A DNA stretch of 14,827 nucleotides from an uncultured Bacteroidia bacterium (GTDB lineage: Bacteria > Bacteroidota > Bacteroidia > Bacteroidales > UBA932): contig CADBMK010000177.1 in NCBI GenBank assembly GCA_902795785.1, forward strand, positions 1-14,827. The letters run 5' to 3'. Numbering within the stretch: the first letter of the stretch is position 1; each line of letters starts with the position of its first letter. Made by a program: the position numbers and the translations under genes. The notes under the pieces were generated by a model. That model made no database searches and was not told where the DNA came from. It saw only the letters and a list, made by a program, of their open reading frames with translations. Below are positions 7,458 to 14,600 of this stretch, piece after piece.

Positions 7458-7890
7458 GGCACTTCTTTTCTGCCTGGCGCTGGCATTCTCCTGCAGTAAT
7501 CCGGCTTCAAGGGAAACCTTCATCAAGGCCTCTGAGACTGAGGTGCCGGGAAGGTATTCTTTCAGCGTGGATTTCTCCGATTCCCTTGCCGTCTATGACC
7601 TGGACATCTACACGATGGCAGACATAAACAGGGGAGAAAAGGTAGGCTGGACTGACATCCAGGCGTATTCATTGTGGACATCTCCTTCCGGAAAGCAGTA
7701 TTCCGAGACATTTGTCATGCCGGATTCCGCATTTGTCAGGAAGACTTTCAATTCATATCATTACCTGAGAGCGTACAGGCACGATGTCTCCCCAAAGGAG
7801 GCCGGCCTTTGGACCGTGGAGATTATCCTCCCGGTTTGTGACCAGACTTCCATGGTGCGCGGTCTCGGCCTAATTGTAACTAGAAAATAA
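7441..7890 (+). CDS. gldH: GldH-like lipoprotein
   Basis: This is a 149-residue lipoprotein when started at the ATG at 7441. That start gives a signal peptide MRSSLKALLFCLALAFSC with lipidation at C18. An upstream in-frame ATG at 7342 would put 33 residues of non-signal sequence ahead of it and lies wholly within ricT. The mature part is a compact beta-rich domain: YSFSVDFSDSLAVYDLDIYTM, then SLWTSPSGKQYSETFVMPDS, and at the end GLWTVEIILPVCDQTSMVRGLGLIVTRK. That closing segment resembles the end of GldH, and the position after holB-ricT is where gldH is commonly found in Bacteroidota. GldH is required for gliding in Flavobacterium, and Bacteroidales keep homologues without gliding. The gene overlaps ricT by 17 nt and trmB by 1 nt (TAATG). 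The match is by pattern and context, so the family call is moderate. Confidence 0.6.
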   Translation: MRSSLKALLFCLALAFSCSNPASRETFIKASETEVPGRYSFSVDFSDSLAVYDLDIYTMADINRGEKVGWTDIQAYSLWTSPSGKQYSETFVMPDSAFVRKTFNSYHYLRAYRHDVSPKEAGLWTVEIILPVCDQTSMVRGLGLIVTRK

Positions 7891-8702
7891 TGGGACACGA
7901 TAAACTGAGAAAATTCAGGGAGAACGAGACCTTCCGCTGCCTTCTTCAGCCGGATTCATCCGAGGTTCTTGACCGTGAAAAGGGCGAGGGCGCCGGAAAG
8001 GACGGCCTTAAGCTGAAGGATCACCCTATCAAGGGCCATTGGAACGAGAAGATGTTCTCAAAGCCTCAGCCTATTGTCCTGGAACTTGGCTGTGGAAAGG
8101 GAGAATATACCATAGACCTTAGCCACAGGATTCCTGAGCGCAATTACATAGGAGTGGATATCAAGGGAGCCCGCCTCTGGAAGGGGGCAAAGGAGGCCGA
8201 GCAGGATAATCTGCCCAATGTTGCCTTCCTCAGGACCCGCGTTGAGTTCATAGAGTCTTTCTTCGCTCCCGGTGAGGTTTCCGAAATCTGGCTCACTTTC
8301 TCCGATCCTCAGGTCAAGAGCGAGAACTGCCGCCTTACCAGCCCTCTTTTCCTGGAGCGTTTCCGCAATATCCTCCGTCCGGGAGGCGTGGTGCATTTGA
8401 AGACGGACTCAATGTTCCTGCATCAGTACACCAAGGCCATCGCCCTTCAGAACGGGCTCAAGATTCTAGCCTGCACGGAAGACCTCTACGCAACTGAGCG
8501 TTCCGAGACCTTCTGCGACGCGCTTTTTGAGGTGCAGACCTATTACGAGAAGAAATTCCTCGAGCAGGGATACAAGATTACCTACCTCTCCTTTGTCATA
8601 GACAGGGAGGGTAAGTATATTTATCCGGAGTTTGATAAAGACTATTGGCTGGAAATCGAGGGACCGACGAAGATTACTCTCCGCGCTCCATCTCGCGCCT
8701 GA
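7890..8702 (+). CDS. trmB: tRNA (guanine-N7-)-methyltransferase
   Basis: TrmB uses SAM to methylate guanine 46 in the variable loop of tRNAs. The 270-residue protein has SAM motif I ELGCGKGEY (65-73), the acidic second strand GVDIKG (88-93), the catalytic-loop motif FSDPQVKS (137-144), LRPGGVVHLKTD (162-173) and the C-terminal KKFLEQGYKITYLSF. The usual PDPWxKxRHxKRR stretch of Proteobacteria is SDPQ...RLTSPLF here, a variant typical of Bacteroidota TrmB. About 55 N-terminal residues, charged and glycine-rich, precede the catalytic domain and include the KGHWNEKMF segment. The start overlaps the stop of the lipoprotein gene by one base (TAATG). The last 29 nt overlap the 3' end of smpB on the other strand, so the two operons converge with no spacer. 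As a SAM consumer it functionally faces the SAM synthase gene of the opposing cluster. Confidence 0.93.
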   Translation: MGHDKLRKFRENETFRCLLQPDSSEVLDREKGEGAGKDGLKLKDHPIKGHWNEKMFSKPQPIVLELGCGKGEYTIDLSHRIPERNYIGVDIKGARLWKGAKEAEQDNLPNVAFLRTRVEFIESFFAPGEVSEIWLTFSDPQVKSENCRLTSPLFLERFRNILRPGGVVHLKTDSMFLHQYTKAIALQNGLKILACTEDLYATERSETFCDALFEVQTYYEKKFLEQGYKITYLSFVIDREGKYIYPEFDKDYWLEIEGPTKITLRAPSRA

Positions 8703-9126
8703 TGTCGTTTTCCTTTATGGTGTTGCGCTTGTCGAATTCCTTCTTACCCTTTGCAAGGGCGATGACAAGCTTTGCAAGGCCTTCGTCATTTACAAAGAGC
8801 TTCACGACAGCAATCGTGAGGCCCTTTTGCTTTACTGCCTGTTCAAGATTGCGGAGCTCTTTTTTGTTCAGGAGCAGTTTGCGGTCTCTGGTAGGCTCGT
8901 GCTGTCCCCAGGAACCCCAGAAGTATTTGGCGATGTTGATTCCCTTGACGTACAGTTCCCCGTTGTTGAAATAGCAGAACGCATCCTGAAAGGAAACCTT
9001 TCCGGAGCGGATGGACTTTATTTCAGTGCCCACCAGGACGATGCCGGCCTGATAGGTCTCCAGGAACTCGAAATCGAACGAGGCCCTTCTGTTGCTTATC
9101 TCTATGTTGTGTTCTTTCTTTTTCAT
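8674..9126 (-). CDS. smpB: SsrA-binding protein SmpB
   Basis: SmpB binds tmRNA and carries it to stalled ribosomes for trans-translation. The 150-residue protein is of normal length. Family blocks appear in order: ISNRRASFDFEFLETYQAGI, GTEIKSIRSGKVSFQDAF (33-50), the tmRNA-binding HEPTRDRKLLLNKKEL (76-91), and LAKLVIALAKGKKEFDKR (117-134). The tail ENDIRREMERGE matches the region that folds into the mRNA channel. It lies 24 nt downstream of miaA and is the last gene of the metK-miaA-smpB cluster. Its stop codon lies inside trmB on the opposite strand (29-nt overlap), and I see no intrinsic terminator there. The tmRNA gene itself is not in this window. Confidence 0.96.
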   Translation of the reverse strand: MKKKEHNIEISNRRASFDFEFLETYQAGIVLVGTEIKSIRSGKVSFQDAFCYFNNGELYVKGINIAKYFWGSWGQHEPTRDRKLLLNKKELRNLEQAVKQKGLTIAVVKLFVNDEGLAKLVIALAKGKKEFDKRNTIKENDIRREMERGE

Positions 9127-9150
9127 CGTTTAATTCAGTGTGTTCCCGGA

Positions 9151-10116
9151 TCAGACCTCTGTCCAGTGGATCCGGACTCCCTTTCTCTCCATTCCGCGGA
9201 ACCAGGTCATCTGCCTTTTTGCAAACTGGTGGATGGCAATGCCCAGCAGGTTCTTCATCTCCTCGTAGGTGTTCACGCCGAGGATGTATTGGGTGAGGTA
9301 TTTATACTCGAGACCGTATCCTATAAGCGTCTGAGCATCCACTCCCGAGTCCAGAAGGCCTTTCACCTCATCCACCATTCCCTCCGAGAGCCTTTCCTCC
9401 AGGCGCCTGTCTATCCGTTCGTTTCTCTTCTCACGGCTCACAAGCGTGCCTATATAGTATGCCTTCTTCTCAGAGTACCGGCACCTCTTTACTTCCGGGT
9501 GTTCATTCTCATAGAAAGCCACCTCCAGGGCCCTGATTGTCCTTCTCTTTGATTCCAGTATGGACTGGTCGGTAACCGGACGCAGTTCAAGGAGTTTTTC
9601 CCTGAGTTCTTCTATGTCTTCCTGCTCCAGGCTCTCCCTGAGGGCCTCGTCTGGCGGAATCTCCGGAAGCGTGAATCCGCTCAGGGCTGCCTGAATGTAC
9701 AGGCCGGTTCCGCCGCAGATTATAGGAAGCTTTCCTCTGCCCTTTATGTCAGCGTATGCTTTTTCAAAGTCTCTCTGATAGTCGAACAGGCTGTATCTTG
9801 TACCCGCCGGGACAATGTCTATGAGGTGGTAGGGAATCTCTCCGTATTCAATCAGGTCCTTCCCCGTACCGATGTCCATTCCGCGGTACACCTGACGTGA
9901 GTCTGCCGAGATGATTTCAGCCTCCATTCCCAGGTCCGCAAACTGTCTTGCAAGGGAAACTGCATATCGCGTCTTCCCGGACGCCGTAGGTCCGAGGACG
10001 CAGATTATGTCTATGTCCCCTGACTTGACGCCGCCCAGAAGGGCCTCCACGTCAATCTTTTCCGGATTCGGAAGATCGGCCGGAGGAGGACACTGTATTT
10101 CCCTTTTCTTTCCCAT
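9151..10116 (-). CDS. miaA: tRNA dimethylallyltransferase
   Basis: MiaA transfers the dimethylallyl group to adenosine 37 of tRNAs reading U-starting codons. The 321-residue protein shows the P-loop GPTASGKT (42-49), DSRQVYRGMDIGTGK (72-86), CGGTGLYI (134-141) and the C-terminal FAKRQMTWFRG (K300-R307). It uses dimethylallyl diphosphate, which links it to isoprenoid supply. Compared with most MiaA proteins, which reach the P-loop within about 10 residues, it has about 34 extra N-terminal residues, rich in Pro and charged residues. A GTG at 10050 (residue 23) is the only plausible shorter start before the P-loop, so the ATG at 10116 is kept with some doubt. It lies 34 nt after metK and 24 nt before smpB, in one apparent operon. 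Confidence 0.95.
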   Translation of the reverse strand: MGKKREIQCPPPADLPNPEKIDVEALLGGVKSGDIDIICVLGPTASGKTRYAVSLARQFADLGMEAEIISADSRQVYRGMDIGTGKDLIEYGEIPYHLIDIVPAGTRYSLFDYQRDFEKAYADIKGRGKLPIICGGTGLYIQAALSGFTLPEIPPDEALRESLEQEDIEELREKLLELRPVTDQSILESKRRTIRALEVAFYENEHPEVKRCRYSEKKAYYIGTLVSREKRNERIDRRLEERLSEGMVDEVKGLLDSGVDAQTLIGYGLEYKYLTQYILGVNTYEEMKNLLGIAIHQFAKRQMTWFRGMERKGVRIHWTEV

Positions 10117-10150
10117 CAGTACAAAAATACTGAATTCTTCAGAGCAAACC

Positions 10151-11410
10151 CTACAGGCCGAAGGCCTCTTTTACTTTATCTACGTAGTCGAGTTTCTCCC
10201 AGGTGAAGAGTTCCACTTCCATGGTCTTCTTCTCTCCGAGCCTGCTCGTGAACGTCTTTGTGACAACCTTGCTTGGACGTCCGAAGTGGCCGTATGAGGC
10301 TGTCTCGCTGTATATAGGATTGCGGAGCTTGAGTCTCTGCTCAATGGCGCGCGGGGTCATATCAAAGATTTCTGAAACCTTTGCAGAAATCTCTGCGTCG
10401 GTCATCTTTACCTTTGATGTGCCGTATGTGTTGACGAAGAGGCTGACAGGCTTTGCCACGCCAATGGCGTAAGCCACCTGTACGAGGGCTCTGTCCGCAA
10501 CACCGGCAGCCACGAGGTTGTTTGCTATGTGCCTTGCCGCGTATGCTGCGCTGCGGTCAACCTTTGACGGGTCCTTTCCTGAGAAGGCTCCGCCTCCGTG
10601 GGCGCCGTGTCCGCCGTAGGTATCAACAATGATCTTCCTTCCGGTAAGACCTGTATCTCCGTGAGGGCCTCCGATCACGAATTTGCCCGTAGGGTTCACC
10701 AGGAGGATGAAGTTATCGTCAAACAGGGCTTTCTCAGCCTTGTTCAGGCGCTTGATAAGCCTTGGAATCAGAATCTCCTTAACGTCCTTGCGGATCCTTG
10801 CAAGCATCTTCTCGTCGCTGGCAAACTCATCGTGCTGGGTTGAAATGACAATGGTATGCACCCTTACCGGCTTGTCCGTGTCTCCGTCATACTCTACGGT
10901 CACCTGGCTCTTTGCATCCGGGCGGAGGTATGGCATAGGAGAATTCTTCTCACGTCTGATCTTTGCCAGCTCAATAAGAAGGAGGTGGCTGAGCTCAAGT
11001 GTGAGAGGCATACGGTTGTGGGTCTCGTTGGTGGCGTAACCAAACATCATTCCCTGGTCTCCGGCGCCCTGTTCCTCAGGGTTCTCACGCTCTACGCCAC
11101 GGTTGATGTCCGGGCTCTGCGCGTGAAGCGCCGAAAGAATTCCGCAGCTCTCGCTGTCAAACTTATATTCTGACTTTGTATAGCCGATTCTCTTGATTGT
11201 ATCGCGTACGGCGTCCCTGAGTTCCACGTCCGCCTTTGTCTTGATTTCACCGGCAAGCACCACCTGACCCGTGGTCACGAGTGTCTCGCAGGCTACTTTG
11301 CTCTGTGGGTCCCACGCAAGGAGATTGTCAAGGACGGTATCGCTGATCTGATCCGCAACCTTGTCCGGATGTCCCTCTGAGACTGATTCTGAAGTAAAAA
11401 GGTAATTCAT
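10151..11410 (-). CDS. metK: S-adenosylmethionine synthase
   Basis: MetK makes SAM from methionine and ATP in the cytosol. From the ATG at 11410 the protein has 419 residues and begins MNYLFTSESVSEGHPDK, the family's standard N-terminus with the ATP-site GHPDK (13-17). The other signatures are GAGDQGMMFGYATNE (from 115) and GGGAFSGKD (272-280), with GPHGDTGLTGRK and the final SLFVNTYGTS stretch also present. An in-frame ATG at 11464 would add 18 residues, but that stretch is the leader terminator hairpin, so it is rejected as the start. The length exceeds the 384 residues of E. coli and fits the longer Bacteroidota form. It leads the metK-miaA-smpB cluster. Its leader carries a promoter, a SAM-II-like aptamer and a terminator, predicting repression when SAM is plentiful. 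Confidence 0.97.
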   Translation of the reverse strand: MNYLFTSESVSEGHPDKVADQISDTVLDNLLAWDPQSKVACETLVTTGQVVLAGEIKTKADVELRDAVRDTIKRIGYTKSEYKFDSESCGILSALHAQSPDINRGVERENPEEQGAGDQGMMFGYATNETHNRMPLTLELSHLLLIELAKIRREKNSPMPYLRPDAKSQVTVEYDGDTDKPVRVHTIVISTQHDEFASDEKMLARIRKDVKEILIPRLIKRLNKAEKALFDDNFILLVNPTGKFVIGGPHGDTGLTGRKIIVDTYGGHGAHGGGAFSGKDPSKVDRSAAYAARHIANNLVAAGVADRALVQVAYAIGVAKPVSLFVNTYGTSKVKMTDAEISAKVSEIFDMTPRAIEQRLKLRNPIYSETASYGHFGRPSKVVTKTFTSRLGEKKTMEVELFTWEKLDYVDKVKEAFGL

Positions 11411-11421
11411 CTCTATCAAAT

Positions 11422-11450
11422 AAAAAAAGCCCCGACGATAATGCGGAGCC
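11422..11450 (-). terminator. Intrinsic terminator in the metK leader (riboswitch expression platform)
   Basis: Read on the minus strand, GCTCCG (11449-11444) pairs with CGGGGC (11434-11429) through one U-G wobble, with a 9-nt loop. Seven T residues (11428-11422) follow directly. The T-run ends 11 nt before the metK ATG, so termination here would stop transcription of metK entirely. It starts 28 nt downstream of the aptamer's conserved 3' motif. Confidence 0.75.
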
Positions 11451-11475
11451 AACGAAAAACACAAAACACAAATAT

Positions 11476-11524
11476 GATTTTAGCATTTTTTCACGTGGTT
11501 GCAAGCAAACAAATCTGTCCACAT
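11476..11524 (-). promoter_or_regulatory. SAM-II class riboswitch aptamer upstream of metK
   Basis: On the minus strand the leader holds the SAM-II core in the right order and spacing. Stem P1 is formed by ATGTGG (11524-11519) and CCACGT (11498-11493), with one wobble. Its loop contains GATTT (11515-11511) and TTGCAA (11504-11499). P1 is followed by GTGAAAAAAT (11494-11485) and GCTAAAA (11484-11478). In known SAM-II structures the loop TTGC pairs with GCUAA to form the ligand-binding pseudoknot, and both strands are present here. I could not assign the second pseudoknot helix with certainty. The aptamer begins about 4-5 nt after the predicted transcription start. Placement before a SAM synthase gene and a terminator supports the call. 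The ligand is inferred from consensus. Confidence 0.82.
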
Positions 11525-11533
11525 TTCGTGCTG

Positions 11534-11563
11534 CAAAGATACGGATAATGTATTAATATGCAA
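11534..11563 (-). promoter_or_regulatory. Bacteroidota-type promoter of the metK-miaA-smpB cluster
   Basis: On the minus strand TTG (11563-11561) and TATCTTTG (11541-11534) are separated by 19 nt, an exact match to the TTG/TAnnTTTG form and identical in spacing to the trxA promoter. Transcription should begin near 11529, giving a leader of about 118 nt that contains the aptamer and terminator. Confidence 0.75.
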
Positions 11564-11570
11564 GCAATCA

Positions 11571-11601
11571 TTCGAGTTTTTAAAAAAATATACTATCTTC
11601 G
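11571..11601 (+). promoter_or_regulatory. Probable promoter of the TonB-dependent receptor gene
   Basis: TATCTTCG (11594-11601) differs from TAnnTTTG at one position, and TTCG (11571-11574) lies 19 nt upstream as a degenerate -33 element. Transcription would start near 11607, leaving a leader of about 30 nt that is very AT-rich and has no Shine-Dalgarno. The element is back to back with the metK promoter, the two -33 elements being only 7 nt apart. Confidence 0.5.
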
Positions 11602-11636
11602 TCTTCCAGAAATATTTAAATTCTATTAAAATATTT

Positions 11637-14600
11637 ATGCGTCAATCAGTTAAGCAAATTGTGCTCGTAATCGCAGCCCTTTTTGCAAGTGTCGTTGCCT
11701 TTGGCCAGGTTACGACATCCAGTCTTAACGGTAGAATCACCGATGAGAACGGCGAGTCCCTTGTAGGCGCAGCCATCATCGCGGTTCACACCCCTTCAGG
11801 AACACAGTATTATTCTTCAGCCAACAACGATGGCCGTTTCATTATCAACGGTATGCGTTCAGGCGGTCCTTACAAGGTTGAGGTTTCTTTCCTCGGAATG
11901 AATACTGTATCTTATGACGATGTTGTTCTCAAGCTCGGTGAGTCTTTTGAACTTAACACAGTCATGACTTCTTCCAACCAACTCGATGCTGTGACTGTTG
12001 TGGCCCAGAAGAGCTTCAACGCAAACCAGACAGGCGCAGGCTCAAGCTGGAGTCGCGCTAGTATTGAAAGTACGCCTATGATTGACAGAAGTGTAAATGA
12101 CGTTGTCAAGTACACTCCTCTTGCTTCAGTCAACAAATCCGGCGGTATTTCTTTCGGTGGCGCCAACAACCGCTACAACAGTATCCAGATTGACGGTGCT
12201 GTGGCAAACGATACATTCGGTCTTTCCAGCTCTGGTACAAACGGAGGTCTTACAGGAGCAAATCCTTTCTCTCTCGACGCTATCGAAGAAATTCAGGTTG
12301 TCATAGCTCCGTTCGACGTTCGTCAGTCAGGTTTCACGGGCGGTGCAATCAACGCAATTACCAAGTCTGGTACCAACGACTATAAGGGAACTGCTTACAC
12401 ATACTTCCTCAACGAGAACCTTATCGGTACAACTGCAGGAAAGGATGTTGCCAACCGTACCAAGTATTCTGACGAGGCTATCAACACTTATGGTTTCACG
12501 GCAGGTGGCCCGATTATCAAGAACAAGCTCTTCCTCTTCGTCAGCGGTGAGTATTACAAGAAGGAAGTTCCTAATGTTTACTCTCCTTCAAACGGCTCTT
12601 ACGATGCCCAGACTCTCAGCGAAGCAGTCATCTGGAACGGTGTAAACTATGGTGACGTCTTCAACGAGGCTATGGCTGCTGCGATGATTCAGAAGTACGA
12701 GGAGACCTACGGCGTAAGCAACACAGGTGAGTCTTACGGCGAGCACAAGGCTAAGGACCGTTCTATCAACGCTCTTGCCCGTCTCGACTGGAACATCAAT
12801 AAGTCCAACAAATTCATGTTCCGCTATCAGCTTGCCGACGCTTATGCAGACAAGTACGGCTCAGGTCAGTACACATATTATTTCAACAACTCATCGTACA
12901 AGATGTCAAACACTACGAATACATTCGTAGCCGAGCTCAACAGCCGCATCAACGACGAGATGTCAAATATGTTCCGTGCTTCCGCCGTCCTTGTACGTGA
13001 CAAGCGTGACTGCCCATACAACGGAGCAAATATCTATATTGCGGACAATTTGACCATTGACCTCGGTACCGAGTACTCTTCAGGTGCCAACTCAATGGAT
13101 TCAAACACATACACGATTACTGATAACTTCTCATGGTACAAGGGAAATCACGAGATTACTTTCGGTACCCACAATGAGATTTACAGCTTCAATAACCTGT
13201 TCCTCCAGTATGCTTTCGGCGGATACACATACAACTCTGTAAACGACTACTTCAACGATAACATCAAGCAGTTCAATTACAGGTATTCTGATCCAGATCT
13301 TACCGGCGGCAATACACGCTGGGCTGCAACCACAAGAGCTGCTCAGCTTGGCCTCTACGCACAGGATGAGTGGAAGCCAAATACAAACTTTACACTCACA
13401 TACGGCCTGCGTTTGGACATTCCGATGCTTCTCAACAAGCCGACTGAGAATAAGACATTCAACGAAACGGAATTTGCCAAGTCGAACAACCAGTACGTGG
13501 GCGCCGTTCCTAAGAAGACTCCGCTTTGGTCACCACGCGTCGGTTTCCGCTGGTTCCTTGACGATACTCACAAGACTCTCTTCCGCGGTGGCGTTGGTCT
13601 TTTCACCGGACGTGTTCCTTTTGTATGGCTTTCAAATGCATACAACAACACAGGTATGGAGTCTAAGTCCATCTCTAAGAAAGCTCCTGGCGATATTCCT
13701 CTTACCAGCGATCCTTACACGGATATCGTAAAGGCAGGCGTATTCTCCGCTTCTGGCAGTGGTGCAACGATTAATACTCTCAGCAAAGACTTCAAGTACC
13801 CTCAGGTTCTCCGTGCCGACCTTGCGTTCGAGAAAGAACTCCTCGGCGGTTGGAAGTTCACTGCTGAAGGCCTCTTCTCAAAGACTCTTAACAACGTATT
13901 CTTCAATAACCTTGCGGTTTCAAAGTCCGCAAAGACATACGCAGTTAGCTCAGCAGTTGACGCGACAGCGCCTTACTACTCAGTATCAAGCGGTGACTAC
14001 TCAGCTATCGTAGCCCTCGGCAACACCAACAAGGGATATTCATACAACCTTTCAGGTAAGGTCGAGAAGTCATTCGCATTCGGTCTTGACTTGATGGCAT
14101 CATACACCTTCGGACACTCATACTCAGTGAACGATGGTACGTCATCAGTTGCATACTCTAACTGGAAGTACAACTACTCACTCGACACCAACGCAGAGGA
14201 GCTTTCATACTCACTCTTCGACCATCCTCACAAGGTACAGGCAGTCGTTTCATACACCACTCCTGTTTATCTCGGATTTATGTCGTCTTCAATCAGCTTG
14301 ACATACACGGGAGAGAGCGGCCAGAGATTCTGCTACACTATGAAGGAGTCTAAGGATTTCAACGGTGACGGTCAGTATGGCAACTCAGTGATGTACATCC
14401 CAACAAAGGACGAGATCGCTCTTATGACCTGGGCTGACGCAGAGTCGGCTGCCAAGTTCGAGGCTCTCATCCAGGGTGATGACTATCTCAGCTCACACCG
14501 CGGACAGTGGTCAGAGCGTTATGCCGGAATTGCTCCGTTCGAGAATCATATCGACGTACACTTCACTCAGGACTTCTTCTATGACAAGGTTCATGGCCGC

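Noticed and set aside
8683..8698. GCGC...GCGC hairpin between the trmB and smpB ends
   Set aside because: It has a four-base stem with no T-run on either strand and lies within coding sequence.
8632..9552. A 306-codon open frame on the plus strand opposite smpB and miaA
   Set aside because: It lies antisense to two unmistakable conserved genes and its translation has no recognisable domain. The open frame follows from the codon pattern of the real genes.
10117..10150. TATTTTTG on the minus strand just before the miaA start, resembling a -7 element
   Set aside because: No -33 element lies 19 nt upstream (the nearest TTTG is only 15 nt away), and the start would fall on the ATG. miaA is more simply read through from metK.
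11411..11464. Longer metK starting at 11464
   Set aside because: The added 18 residues are encoded by the terminator hairpin and T-tract, and the standard MetK N-terminus begins at 11410.
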